From Streptomyces sp. NBC_01232 (lineage in GTDB: Bacteria > Actinomycetota > Actinomycetes > Streptomycetales > Streptomycetaceae): a stretch of DNA of 64,000 bases. The stretch's first letter is position 1. The number at the start of each line of letters is the position of its first letter. Both the position numbers and the translations under genes were made by a program. The stretch lies in the NCBI RefSeq assembly GCF_035989885.1, contig NZ_CP108518.1, positions 7,989,001 to 8,053,000 on the forward strand, in the 5' to 3' direction. The notes beneath the pieces are model-generated. The model did no database searches. It was not told the origin of the DNA and saw nothing but the letters and a program-made list of their open reading frames with translations. Below are positions 31,867 through 40,813 of the stretch, in pieces.

Positions 31867-33669
31867 CTACCGCTTCCAGAGCGTCACTTCGGTGAGGTAC
31901 GTCGGGACCTTGTGCAGCCTGTCCGTCGAGGGTTCGACGCCGACGATCTTGATCATGGCCAGGTTGCCCTTGGACGTGACGGTGCAGAGCAGGTCGCCCT
32001 GGACGATGGCGCTGTCCGCACCGCTGAGGTCGGACTGCGGCAGGCGGTCCGGGATGGGATCGGTGGCCGCACCGGTCTCGCACGCCTCGGGGGTGGCACC
32101 CTTGCTCTTGCCGAACGAGGTTCCGTTCTTGATGTCCTCGAAGCCCATGGCCAGTTCCCGGTCCTTCCAGCCGATCTCGTCGGAGGTGGCCACCTTGGGG
32201 AAGTCGAGGTCGACGTCGTTGACCTTGCCGAACTCCCTGGGTGCCAGGAGCTTCAAGGGCCTGTCCTTGAACACCGCGGTGTAGGTGCGACCGGAGGGCG
32301 AGGCCGACGCCGAGGCGGACGCCGAGGGGGTCCGGCCGTCGGCCTGCGCCACCGGCGCCGCGGAGTCCTTCGGGGCGTCCGCCGTCTGCTTCGCGCCCTT
32401 GTCCTCCTCGCGCGTCAGGTACCAGGTACCGCCCGCGGCGACGGCGACGGCCAGGACTCCCGCACCCACGGCCAGGGGTACGCGGCTTCGGCGCGCCGGG
32501 GGAGCGGGCGCGGGCGCCGCCGGAGCGGCGTGGGCGGAGGAGTGGGCATAGGCCGGTGCGGTGGCGGCGGCGGTGGGCGCGCCGTACACCGGGGCCTGGG
32601 TCGGCGCGTAGGCCATGGGGACCGGCCCGGAGGCCTGCGTGGGCGCGTACGCCGGGGGCGGGGGCGGGGTCCGAGCCGACGCCGGGGCAGGCGCGGCGGC
32701 AGGCGCCGGGGCCGGGGCCGGAGTCGTGGACGGAGCCTGCGCCTGGGCTTGTGCCTGCGCCGACTGCTCGCGGCGGGCGATCTCCGCGGCCAGCGGCCCG
32801 GGCAGCCACCCGTTGAAGTCGCGCAGGTCCCGTCCCGCCACTCGGCCGCACCACTCCGCGAGCTCGGCCGGGCGCGGCCGCTGCTCGGCGTCGGCGTGCA
32901 GGCAGCGCTCCAGCAGCTGTCGCAGCGGCTCCGGGTAGCCGGTCAGATCCGGCGCCTGCTGCGGGGTGTTGGCTATCGCCGCGGCGATGGACAGGCCCGC
33001 CCCGTCGCCGTACGGGTGGCGGCCGGTGGCCACGACCGCGGCGATCAGCCCGAGGGCGAAGACATCGGTCGCCGGGGTGACCGTGCGGCCGAGCGCGTGC
33101 TCGGGCGACATGTACTGGGGCGTCCCGATGAACCCGCCGCTGCGCGTCAGCTGGGTGGTGTCGGTGGCCCGTGCGATCCCGAAGTCGATCACCCAGGGGC
33201 CGTTCGAACCGAGCAGGATGTTGCTCGGCTTCAGATCGCGGTGCACCACCGAGGCGGCGTGGACGGAGTGCAGGGCCTGCGCCGTGCAGCCGATCAGCTG
33301 GAACATCGCGGGCAGCGGCAGCGGGCCGTGGGTGGCGAGGGCGTCGTCGAGCGCCAGGCCCGGCACGAACGCGGTCGCCAGCCAGGGCTGTTCACCGCTG
33401 GTGTCGTGGTCGAGGACCGGCACGATGTGGTAGCCCTGCACCCGGCGGGCCGCCTGCACCTCACGTTCGAAGCGGACCCGGAAGTCCTGCTCCTGGGCGA
33501 ACTCCCGGCGGATGACCTTCAGGGCGACCGGCTGGTTCCCCCGGGTCCGCGAGAGGTAGACGGAGCCCATGCCGCCCTCACCGATCTTCGCGAGCAGCCG
33601 GTATCCGGAGATCTCCTGCGGATCCTCCGGTCCGAGCGGTTTCAGTACGGCGGCGTCGGCGTTGGACAT
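31867..33669 (-). CDS. membrane Ser/Thr protein kinase with extracellular sensor
   Basis: 600 residues in standard order. The kinase domain (about 20-275) has KIGEGGMGSVYL, VALKVI, HRDLKPSNIL, DFGIA and MSPEHAL. A Pro/Ala/Gln-rich juxtamembrane linker (about 300-395, with repeated APTQA units) leads to a single membrane helix (about 395-420, VPLAVGAGVLAVAVAAGGTW) and a 180-residue extracytoplasmic domain rich in Ser/Ala near the membrane, then a folded part with two Cys. I chose the ATG at 33669 for its GGGGGAG ribosome-binding site. The ligand is unknown. Confidence 0.92.
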   Translation of the reverse strand: MSNADAAVLKPLGPEDPQEISGYRLLAKIGEGGMGSVYLSRTRGNQPVALKVIRREFAQEQDFRVRFEREVQAARRVQGYHIVPVLDHDTSGEQPWLATAFVPGLALDDALATHGPLPLPAMFQLIGCTAQALHSVHAASVVHRDLKPSNILLGSNGPWVIDFGIARATDTTQLTRSGGFIGTPQYMSPEHALGRTVTPATDVFALGLIAAVVATGRHPYGDGAGLSIAAAIANTPQQAPDLTGYPEPLRQLLERCLHADAEQRPRPAELAEWCGRVAGRDLRDFNGWLPGPLAAEIARREQSAQAQAQAQAPSTTPAPAPAPAAAPAPASARTPPPPPAYAPTQASGPVPMAYAPTQAPVYGAPTAAATAPAYAHSSAHAAPAAPAPAPPARRSRVPLAVGAGVLAVAVAAGGTWYLTREEDKGAKQTADAPKDSAAPVAQADGRTPSASASASASPSGRTYTAVFKDRPLKLLAPREFGKVNDVDLDFPKVATSDEIGWKDRELAMGFEDIKNGTSFGKSKGATPEACETGAATDPIPDRLPQSDLSGADSAIVQGDLLCTVTSKGNLAMIKIVGVEPSTDRLHKVPTYLTEVTLWKR

Positions 33670-33770
33670 GGGCTCCCCCTTGATGATCACTGGCACCAGA
33701 TCCTAACGGGGGCGTCGCCCGCCACCGCACCGGCCGGTACGGTGGTCGCCCGAGACGAAGGGGCGGCCCG

Positions 33771-34400
33771 ATGAGTCAACGCAAGTCGGCGGCAGACGTG
33801 TTCGACGAGCTGGGGGAGCGCTACGAGGAAGTGTTCGGCCGAGTGCCCGGTCAGCTGGCGGCACTTGACTGGCTCACCGCCCGACTGCCCGCCGGGGCGC
33901 GGGTGCTGGACGTGGGCAGCGGCACGGGACGGCCCACCGCCGAGGCGCTGGTCCGGGCCGGCTGCGCCGTCACCGGTATCGACGTGTCGGCGGCCATGGT
34001 CGAACTGGCCCGCGCCAGAGTCCCGCAGGCGAACTTCGAACAGGCCGACGTACGCACATACACGCCCCGGCGGGCCGGCTTCGACGCCGTCTGCTCCTTC
34101 TTCCCGCTCCTGGTGATGGACCAGCCCGAGGTCGCCGGAGCACTGGACCGCATGGCGTCCTGGGTCGCCCCGGGCGGGTACTTCGTGATGGCCACGGTGC
34201 CGGGGGACATCCGGGGCCTGGACATCGAGTGGATGGGCCACGAGGTCACCGTCAGCAGCCTCTCCACGGCGGACCACCTGGCCAGGCTCGCCGACCGCGG
34301 CCTGGAGGTGCTGCACCACCACACCGCGCACTTCCAGCCCGCCGACGACCGGGCGGGCCCCGAGGAGCACCTCTTCTGCTACGCGCGCCGGAGCATGTGA
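33771..34400 (+). CDS. class I SAM-dependent methyltransferase
   Basis: 209 residues. Motif I VLDVGSGTGRPTAEALV (about 45-61), the acidic motif II end GIDVSAAMVELA, motif III FEQADVRTY, motif IV FDAVCSFFPLLVM and GGYFVMATV are all present: a complete Methyltransf_25-type fold. The substrate (small molecule) is unknown. ATG at 33771, divergent from the kinase gene. Confidence 0.92.
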   Translation: MSQRKSAADVFDELGERYEEVFGRVPGQLAALDWLTARLPAGARVLDVGSGTGRPTAEALVRAGCAVTGIDVSAAMVELARARVPQANFEQADVRTYTPRRAGFDAVCSFFPLLVMDQPEVAGALDRMASWVAPGGYFVMATVPGDIRGLDIEWMGHEVTVSSLSTADHLARLADRGLEVLHHHTAHFQPADDRAGPEEHLFCYARRSM

Positions 34401-34526
34401 CCGGACGCCGGCCGCGCCCGGTACGGACTGCCGTGCGCGGGAGCGGACCGCCCCCGCCGTCCCCGCCTGCCGCCCGGACAGGCGGCTGACGCGGGCCGGA
34501 TCCTCGTCACCGGCCCGCCGGGCGCC

Positions 34527-35543
34527 TCAAGGGGACGCGGGAGCCCGGTCGGTGCGGGGCTCCCGCGCGTCCGCCGACGGGGCACGTTCCGGACGCAGGC
34601 CCGCGGCCAGCCCCACGATCACCACCAGCAGACCCACCCACACCGTCGGGCCCGGGACCCCGCTGCCCGCGAGGACCCCGGCACCGGCCGCGGCCAAGGG
34701 AGCGATCCCGGTCAGCAGCCCGGCGCGGCCCGCGCCCACGGCGGCCACCGTGCGGTACCAGAGCAGGAAGGCCACCGCCGTCACCATGACGGCGAGGTAT
34801 GCGGCCGCCGCCCACTGCGACCGATCGAGCGAGGTCACCTCGGCCGGGCTCTCGAAGAGGACCGTGAGCCCCACCAGCATCAGCGCCCCCAGCCACACCG
34901 CGTGCACGGACACACCCCACGCGCCGTGCCGACGCAGCACCGGCACCGCGAGCAGGGTGAACGCCGCCTCGCAGCCCAGCGCGAGCGCCGCCCAGGCGAC
35001 CCCGGCGGCGTCCGTCCGGCCCGTCCCCTCGACCAGTACCGCCCCGGCCACCACGACCGGAGCCGCCAGCAGCACCCGACGGCTGGGCCGCCGCCCCTCC
35101 AGTACGGGCCCGATCAGACCCAGCAGAATCGGTACGGAGGCCACCGCGACGGCGATGACGGCCGGTTCGGCATGCGCCACCCCGCGGACCACGGCCACGT
35201 TGAACAGCACCAGCCCGGCCGCCGCGATCCCCGCCAGCCACAGCCACTCCCGGCCGCGCGGCAGGTGGACCGGCACCCGGGCGGCCCGGGCCAGGGCGAA
35301 CAACAGCAGCGCGGCGGCCGCGTACCGGACGGCCTGGGTGGCGAACAGCGGGGCGTCGACGAGCGCCCGCGAGACCGTGACGCTGCTGCCGACCAGTGCC
35401 ATCCCGGCGATGCCCGGCGCCAGGTCCCGGAGCGCCGTGGAGGCGGGCGCGGCACCGGAGTCTGATGCGGAGCCGTAGCCGGGGGAGGGGACGGGGCCGG
35501 CGGTGGGTACGGAGCCGGAGGCAGAGGCGCGGGGTGAGTGCAT
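34527..35543 (-). CDS. EamA/DMT family transporter (RhaT-like)
   Basis: 338 residues: ten membrane helices in two EamA repeats, the second beginning near residue 170. A Ser/Gly/Pro-rich N-terminal tail of about 40 residues precedes TM1; a hydrophilic tail follows TM10. Family members export amino acids or other metabolites. ATG at 35543, only 29 bp from the divergent MocR regulator gene, its probable controller. Confidence 0.9.
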   Translation of the reverse strand: MHSPRASASGSVPTAGPVPSPGYGSASDSGAAPASTALRDLAPGIAGMALVGSSVTVSRALVDAPLFATQAVRYAAAALLLFALARAARVPVHLPRGREWLWLAGIAAAGLVLFNVAVVRGVAHAEPAVIAVAVASVPILLGLIGPVLEGRRPSRRVLLAAPVVVAGAVLVEGTGRTDAAGVAWAALALGCEAAFTLLAVPVLRRHGAWGVSVHAVWLGALMLVGLTVLFESPAEVTSLDRSQWAAAAYLAVMVTAVAFLLWYRTVAAVGAGRAGLLTGIAPLAAAGAGVLAGSGVPGPTVWVGLLVVIVGLAAGLRPERAPSADAREPRTDRAPASP

Positions 35544-35572
35544 GCGATCCAGCGTGGCCGCACAATGGCCCC

Positions 35573-37108
35573 ATGAGCAGGTCCAATGAGGGTGCCTCCG
35601 AGGGGTCCAAAAGTCCGAGCGGTTCGGACTTCCTCCAGCTCGACGTGGGTCCGGTCCCGCCCGGCGGCCGTACCGAATGGCTCGCGGGCCGGCTGCGGGC
35701 CGCCATCGCCGACGGCACCCTCCCCGTCGGCAGCCGGCTCCCGGCCAGCCGCGTCCTCGCCGCCGAACTGCGCGTCTCCCGCGGGCTCGTCACCGAGGCC
35801 TACCAGCGCCTCGCGGAGAGCGGCCAGGTCAGCGGGCGGGGCCGGGCCGGCACCGTGGTCGTCGCCGCCCCACCACCCGTCTCCGCCCCCGCCCCTTCCG
35901 CCCCCTCCGCCGCCCCCGCGCGCGGCGGGCCGGTGGACGCCCTGCGCGCCGTACCGTGCCGGATCGACCTCTCGCCCGGGGTGCCCGACCTCACCGCCTT
36001 CCCGCGTACCGCCTGGCTGCAGGCCGAGCGCCGGGTGCTCGGCGCGCTCACCTCGGCGGACTTCGGCTACGGGAACCCCCAGGGCGCGCCCGCGCTCCGC
36101 GAGGCGGTCGTCGGCTGGCTGGCCCGGAACCGGGGGATCCGCGCCGACCCCGACGAGGTGGTCGTCGTCGCGGGCGTGGCCCAGGCGCTGGCGCTGCTGG
36201 CGCACGTCCTGCGGGAGGAGGGCGTGCACCGGGTCGCGGTCGAGGACCCCGGCTCGCTCGGCGCCCGGCAGCAACTGGAGTACGGGCGGCTGGAGACGGT
36301 CCCCGTACGGGTCGACGGGGCCGGGCTGGACGTGGCCGGGCTCCGGGCGAGCGGGGCCGGCGCCGTCCTGCTCACGCCGGCGCACCAGTTCCCGACCGGG
36401 GTCGTCCTCGACGGCGAGCGCCGCCGGGACCTGCTCGGCTGGGCGGCCGCCGGGGGACTGGTCATCGAGGACGACTACGACGCCGAGCATCGCTACGACC
36501 GCGCCCCCGTCCCCGCCCTGCGCGCCCTGCTGCCCGAGGGGGTCTGCTACGCGGGGAGCGTGTCCAAACTCCTCGCCCCCGCCCTGCGCCTGGGATGGCT
36601 GCTGGTCCCGCCGCGCCTGCTCGACGCCGTGACCGCCGCCAAGCGCTACGCCGACCTCGGCAACCCGGTCCTCGCCCAGCTGGTCCTGGCCCGGCTGATG
36701 GACTCCGGTGATCTGGAGCGGCATCTGCGCTTCGTCCGGCGCCGCCACCGCCGTCGCCGTGACGTCATGCTCCGGGCGGTCGCCGAGCTGTTGCCCGGCG
36801 CCCGGGTGCACGGCGCCGCGGCCGGACTGCACCTGATGGTCACCTTCGACGGAGCCGGATTCGAGGACACCGCCCTTGCCTCGGCGGCCCTGGCCCTGGG
36901 CGTCAAGACCCACCCGCTGTCATGGCACCGAGTCCGGCCGGGCCCGCCGGGCCTGGTCCTCGGCTACGCGGCGGGCCCGGCCGGTGAGATCGAGGAGGGC
37001 ATCGCGGTCCTGGCCACGGCCCTTGCGGGTGTCCTTCCGGAAAGCGGCCGGAAAGTTCTTCCGAAGCGGCGGCAACCTCCCGGGGGGTCGCGCGTCGTGC
37101 GGGGGTGA
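35573..37108 (+). CDS. MocR/PdxR-type regulator (GntR HTH + aminotransferase-like domain)
   Basis: 511 residues. The GntR winged helix (about 35-100: LAGRLRAAIADGTLPVGSRL, PASRVLAAELRVSRGLVTEAY) is joined by a Pro/Ala linker to a fold-type I aminotransferase domain (about 125-490). There, EDDYDAEHRYD holds the Asp binding the PLP pyridine and YAGSVSKLLAPALRLGW holds the Schiff-base Lys. It would bind PLP or a related ligand and control the divergent EamA gene. ATG at 35573. Confidence 0.93.
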   Translation: MSRSNEGASEGSKSPSGSDFLQLDVGPVPPGGRTEWLAGRLRAAIADGTLPVGSRLPASRVLAAELRVSRGLVTEAYQRLAESGQVSGRGRAGTVVVAAPPPVSAPAPSAPSAAPARGGPVDALRAVPCRIDLSPGVPDLTAFPRTAWLQAERRVLGALTSADFGYGNPQGAPALREAVVGWLARNRGIRADPDEVVVVAGVAQALALLAHVLREEGVHRVAVEDPGSLGARQQLEYGRLETVPVRVDGAGLDVAGLRASGAGAVLLTPAHQFPTGVVLDGERRRDLLGWAAAGGLVIEDDYDAEHRYDRAPVPALRALLPEGVCYAGSVSKLLAPALRLGWLLVPPRLLDAVTAAKRYADLGNPVLAQLVLARLMDSGDLERHLRFVRRRHRRRRDVMLRAVAELLPGARVHGAAAGLHLMVTFDGAGFEDTALASAALALGVKTHPLSWHRVRPGPPGLVLGYAAGPAGEIEEGIAVLATALAGVLPESGRKVLPKRRQPPGGSRVVRG

Positions 37109-37151
37109 AGGGCGTGGTCCCGCGCCCCCGACCCGACCGTGGAGAACCACC

Positions 37152-37598
37152 GTGAAGAACCTGAAGCGCGTCCACCCGGCCTTCCGCCGGACGGCCGTCA
37201 CCGCTGCCGCCGCCGGGGCGGCCGTCGCCCTCGCCGGCCCGGCCTTCGCCGCCGGCGGTGGCTCGGCCGCGCCCTCCCCGGCCGTCAGTGTGCCCGCGAG
37301 TGCCTCACCCAGCGCGGGCGTGGCCAAGCCCTCCCCGTCGGTGAGCACCCCGCCGAGCGCGGGATCGGACACGAGGAGCGCGTCCCCCAGCGCCGCCCCC
37401 AGCGCCAGTCCGTCGGCCCCGGGGTCGAGCGTCCGCCCCAGCGCGTCGCCCTCCGAGCCGGCCGCCGCCCCCGGCACCCCGGAGCTCGCGCATACTGGCT
37501 CCTCGGCGACCACCGTCGCCATGGGAGCGGGGGCCACCGGTCTGGTCCTGGCCGGCGCGGGAGCCCTGTACGCCGTGCGGCGCCGCGCGAACAGCTGA
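37152..37598 (+). CDS. LAxTG sortase-substrate surface protein
   Basis: 148 residues. Signal peptide (1-34), then an 80-residue low-complexity Ser/Pro/Ala stalk, then LAHTG (about 113-117), a membrane helix (TTVAMGAGATGLVLAGAGAL) and the positively charged tail YAVRRRANS. The LAxTG motif is the target of class E sortases in Streptomyces, so the protein should be linked covalently to peptidoglycan. The stalk may be glycosylated. GTG at 37152. It is followed 9 bp later by an ECF sigma gene. Confidence 0.9.
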   Translation: MKNLKRVHPAFRRTAVTAAAAGAAVALAGPAFAAGGGSAAPSPAVSVPASASPSAGVAKPSPSVSTPPSAGSDTRSASPSAAPSASPSAPGSSVRPSASPSEPAAAPGTPELAHTGSSATTVAMGAGATGLVLAGAGALYAVRRRANS

Positions 37599-37606
37599 GG
37601 AACCCC

Positions 37607-38269
37607 GTGCTCCAACTCGCACCACACGTCGGCCCCCTCACGCCCGGCTTCGGCCGGGGGTGGCGGGGCCTGTGGTCGTTGCTGCGGCGCGAGCGGTCCG
37701 CCCCGCCCGTCTCCCCGCGGCCGTACGGCGGCCCGTACGGGTCCTCGTACCCGCACGACCACACGGTCCACGCCGACCTGCGGCCGCCCACCGTCACCGA
37801 GCTCTACCACGCGCACCGGCTGCGGATGGTCCGGCTGGCGGTGCTGCTCGTCGACGACCTGGCCACCGCCGAGGACGTGGTCCAGGACGCCTTCACCGCC
37901 CTCTACCGGCGGCACGGGGAACAGATCACCGAGGTCGACAACGCCCTGGGCTACCTGCGCACCGCGGTGGTCAACACCTCGCGCTCCGTCCTGCGCCGCA
38001 GGCGCACCGCCCGCGCCTGGACCCCGCCCGTGGCGGCCGACATTCCGTCCGCCGAGGACCGCGTGGTCCTGGACGAGGCGCACCGCGAGGTGCTCGCCGC
38101 GCTCGGCCGGCTCACGCCGCGCCGCCGCCAGGTCCTGGTGCTGCGGTACTGGGCCGATCTCAGCGAGGCGGAGATCGCGACCACCCTCGGGATCAGCCGG
38201 GGAGCCGTGAAGTCCAACGCGAGCCGCGGCCTGGACTCCCTGGAGAAGATTCTGGAGGGACGGATATGA
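37607..38269 (+). CDS. SigE-family ECF RNA polymerase sigma factor
   Basis: 220 residues. A basic N-terminal extension of about 65 residues precedes region 2 (LYHAHRLRMVRLAVLLVDDL, then AEDVVQDAFTALYRRH) and region 4 (LTPRRRQVLVLRYWADLSEA, then IATTLGISRGAVKSNASRGL). It directs polymerase to a small regulon. GTG at 37607 lies 9 bp after the LAxTG gene; the next gene overlaps its stop. The three probably form one operon for envelope stress, in which the sigma factor may drive its own operon. Confidence 0.93.
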   Translation: MLQLAPHVGPLTPGFGRGWRGLWSLLRRERSAPPVSPRPYGGPYGSSYPHDHTVHADLRPPTVTELYHAHRLRMVRLAVLLVDDLATAEDVVQDAFTALYRRHGEQITEVDNALGYLRTAVVNTSRSVLRRRRTARAWTPPVAADIPSAEDRVVLDEAHREVLAALGRLTPRRRQVLVLRYWADLSEAEIATTLGISRGAVKSNASRGLDSLEKILEGRI

Positions 38270-38790
38270 CGGGTGACGGCGAACGCCTCGCCGAGCGTCC
38301 CGTCGAGCGCAGGCTGCGGCAGGCACTCGACGCACGCGCGGACAGCATCGACGTCCGTGGACTGCGGCCCGCGGATCCGCCGGGGGCGCGGGCCGGACGG
38401 CTGCCGATGGCCGGGCTGCGGAGGTTCGCGCTGCCGCTGGCGGGCCTGGTGGCGGCCGCCGCAGCCGCCGGGGTCGGCTACCTGCTACTGGCCCCGGACG
38501 CGTCGCCGGGCCCGGGGCTGCCGGCCACTCCACCGAGGATCACGGCCCCCGGCCCGTCCTCGGAGCACTCGAAGTCGCCGACTCCGGCGCCGTCCGGATC
38601 CGGGCGGCCCACCCCGGGCGTGGACTCCTCGGGGAGCCCGTCCGCTTCCTCGCCCCCCTCCCGGTCGGGGAGCCCGTCGGCCACGGTCTCTCCCCGGTCG
38701 CCGGGATCGGCGAGCCCGTCGGCGAGCCCGTCCGGCGCGCGCGGCGCCTCCGTGACGCCCTCACCGCCGTCGGCATCGGCCTCGCGCTAG
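38266..38790 (+). CDS. likely membrane anti-sigma factor
   Basis: 174 residues. The ATG at 38266 overlaps the sigma-factor stop (ATGA), the usual arrangement for a sigma/anti-sigma pair. Residues 1-45 are cytoplasmic with short helices (VERRLRQALDARADS), one membrane helix follows (about 50-70, RFALPLAGLVAAAAAAGVGY), then a 100-residue outer tail of Ser/Pro/Gly. There is no zinc-binding HxxxCxxC motif, so it is not a standard ZAS protein. The tail composition resembles that of the LAxTG stalk. Confidence 0.8.
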   Translation: MTGDGERLAERPVERRLRQALDARADSIDVRGLRPADPPGARAGRLPMAGLRRFALPLAGLVAAAAAAGVGYLLLAPDASPGPGLPATPPRITAPGPSSEHSKSPTPAPSGSGRPTPGVDSSGSPSASSPPSRSGSPSATVSPRSPGSASPSASPSGARGASVTPSPPSASASR

Positions 38791-38822
38791 GTCCTGTCGT
38801 CGAAGGAGCGCCGGTTGGGCCG

Positions 38823-38855
38823 CCGGACGCCCGTAGCTCGTCGCCCGGCGTCCGG
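38823..38855. terminator. hairpin between convergent genes
   Basis: 9-bp stem CCGGACGCC/GGCGTCCGG with a 15-base loop, outer bases GGGCC/GGCCC adding to it, between the anti-sigma and MarR genes. Confidence 0.55.
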
Positions 38856-38858
38856 CCC

Positions 38859-39311
38859 TCAGCGGCGGAGGTTCTCCACCGCCGCCACCAGCGGGGCGAG
38901 TTCCGGCTTGCGCGAGGCCTCGTCGAGGGCCTCGCGCAGCGCGGTGTCATTGGTGGGGCGGGCCGCGGCCAGGAGGGCCAGGCCCGCCTCGCTCACGTCG
39001 GTGTAGATGCCCCGCCGGTCGGTGTCGCAGATGTAGCGGTTCAGCAGGCCGCGGTCCTCCAGCCTGCTGACCAGCCGGGTCGTCGCGCTCTGGCTGAGGA
39101 CCACCGATTCGGCGACCTGGTGCATGCGCAGGTGCCCGCCCGGTCCGCTGTGCTGGCGGCTGAGGACGTCGAGCAGCGAGTACTCGCGCACGCTGAGGCC
39201 GTGCCCGGCCTGCAGGGCCCGTTCGATGTGCGCCTCGATCCGCCCGTGCAGGAGGGAGAGGGCGCACCAGCCCTGGGAGAGGGCGGTGAGCGCGCTGTCC
39301 GTGGCCGTCAT
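38859..39311 (-). CDS. MarR family transcriptional regulator
   Basis: 150 residues. The winged helix runs from SVREYSLLDVLSR to the recognition helix in QVAESVVLSQSATTRLVSRL, with the wing DTDRRGIYTDVSEAG (the conserved DxRxxxxxLT region). I chose the ATG at 39311 because GGAGGAG is right before it. It is divergent from a DHA1 drug exporter gene, its likely target. Between them is a set of repeats that look like its operators. Confidence 0.92.
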   Translation of the reverse strand: MTATDSALTALSQGWCALSLLHGRIEAHIERALQAGHGLSVREYSLLDVLSRQHSGPGGHLRMHQVAESVVLSQSATTRLVSRLEDRGLLNRYICDTDRRGIYTDVSEAGLALLAAARPTNDTALREALDEASRKPELAPLVAAVENLRR

Positions 39312-39360
39312 GGGCTCCTCCATCGAAGCGTCCCGGGCTGGGTCTGTGTCCACCAGGATA

Positions 39361-39418
39361 GTCCACATGTGCAATAGCCCGCGCTTGCAAATATCCCGCG
39401 TCTGCAATTAATGTGGAC
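39361..39418. promoter_or_regulatory. MarR operator region with direct and inverted repeats
   Basis: TGCAAT-type repeats start at 39370, 39386 and 39403 (spacing 16-17 bp); the first two continue into CCCGCG. The outer 8-mers GTCCACAT (39361-39368) and ATGTGGAC (39411-39418) are exact inverted copies. The element lies between the MarR and MFS genes and likely binds several MarR dimers. Confidence 0.6.
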
Positions 39419-39501
39419 GCATGCAAGTGGCGAGCGCAACCAATTGCGTCATGTCGGCGCCCGCCCCCGCACCACCCCCTCCCCTGAAGGACACCTCCCC
39501 C

Positions 39502-40752
39502 ATGCCTCTCGCACTCCTCGCCCTTGCCGTCGGGGCCTTCGGGATCGGCACCACCGAATTCGTGATCATGGGCCTGCTCCCCGAGGTCGCCGGCACGTAC
39601 GGGGTCTCGATCCCCACCGCGGGCTTCCTGGTCACCGGCTACGCCCTCGGCGTCGTCCTCGGCGCGCCGCTGATGACCGTGCTCGGCACCAGGATCCCCC
39701 GCAAGCGCATGCTGATGCTGCTCATGGGCCTCTTCATCGCGGGCAACGTGCTCTCCGCCCTGGCCCCCGCCTTCGGCTTCATGCTCGCGGGCCGCATCGT
39801 CGCCTCACTCGCCCACGGCGCCTTCTTCGGCATCGGCGCGGTCGTCGCCGCCGAACTCGTCGCCCCCGAGAAGAAGGCCGGCGCGATCGCCATGATGTTC
39901 ACGGGACTGACGGTCGCCAACGTCGTCGGCGTCCCGCTCGGCACCTTCGTCGGGCAGACCATCGGCTGGCGCGTCACGTTCCTGATCGTCGCCGCGCTCG
40001 GCGTGGCCGGTCTGCTCGGCATCGCCCGGCTGGTCCCCGATCTGCCCAGCCCCGAGGGCGGCGTGCGGATCCGCCGCGAGCTCGCCGCCTTCCGCAACGT
40101 CCAGGTGCTGCTCGCGATGGCGATGACCGTCCTCGGCTTCGGCGGAGTCTTCGCCGCGATCACCTACATCACCCCGATGATGACCAACGTCGCCGGCTTC
40201 GCCGACTCCTCCGTCACCTGGCTCCTCGTCCTCTTCGGCCTGGGCATGGTCGCCGGCAACCTCATCGGCGGCCGGTACGCCGACCGCGCACTGATGCCGA
40301 TGCTGTACGTGGCCCTGGGCGCCCTCGCCGTCACCCTCGCCGTCTTCACCCTCACCGCACACACCAAGGCCGGCGCCGCCGTCACCGTCGTCCTCATCGG
40401 CGCCCTCGGCTTCGCCACCGTGCCGCCGCTCCAGAAGCGCGTCCTCGACCAGGCCGCCGGGGCACCCACCCTGGCCTCGGCCGTCAACATCGGCGCCTTC
40501 AACCTCGGCAACGCCCTCGCCGCCTGGCTCGGCGGACTCGTGATCACCGCCGGCCTCGGCTGGACCGCCCCCAACTGGGTCGGCGCGGCCCTGGCCGCCT
40601 CCGCCCTGGTGCTCGCCCTCGTCTCCGGCGCACTGGAACGCCGTACGGCGGGACGCCCGGCCCGGGGCGAGCGCGGCGACGGGCCCGAGCGCGGCGCCGT
40701 CGTGGCGGCCGGAGCGCCCGAGCCGTCCGAGGCCGTCCCCGCCCGCCACTGA
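39502..40752 (+). CDS. DHA1 family MFS drug/sugar exporter (arabinose efflux-like)
   Basis: 416 residues with 12 membrane helices. The opening LALAVGAFGIGTTEFVIMGL, then SIPTAGFLVTGYALGVVLGA and the loop TRIPRKRML, and FGLGMVAGNLIGGRYADR in the second half, identify a DHA1 exporter close to the CmlA/AraJ group. ATG at 39502 places TM1 directly at the start; an earlier in-frame ATG at 39421 would add 27 polar residues and sit almost at the transcript start. The MarR gene opposite probably represses it. Confidence 0.9.
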   Translation: MPLALLALAVGAFGIGTTEFVIMGLLPEVAGTYGVSIPTAGFLVTGYALGVVLGAPLMTVLGTRIPRKRMLMLLMGLFIAGNVLSALAPAFGFMLAGRIVASLAHGAFFGIGAVVAAELVAPEKKAGAIAMMFTGLTVANVVGVPLGTFVGQTIGWRVTFLIVAALGVAGLLGIARLVPDLPSPEGGVRIRRELAAFRNVQVLLAMAMTVLGFGGVFAAITYITPMMTNVAGFADSSVTWLLVLFGLGMVAGNLIGGRYADRALMPMLYVALGALAVTLAVFTLTAHTKAGAAVTVVLIGALGFATVPPLQKRVLDQAAGAPTLASAVNIGAFNLGNALAAWLGGLVITAGLGWTAPNWVGAALAASALVLALVSGALERRTAGRPARGERGDGPERGAVVAAGAPEPSEAVPARH

Positions 40753-40813
40753 TCCATCCACCGGTCCCTCCCGATCGCGCGTAGGCACCCCCCCCCGCAA
40801 GGAGAAACACCCC

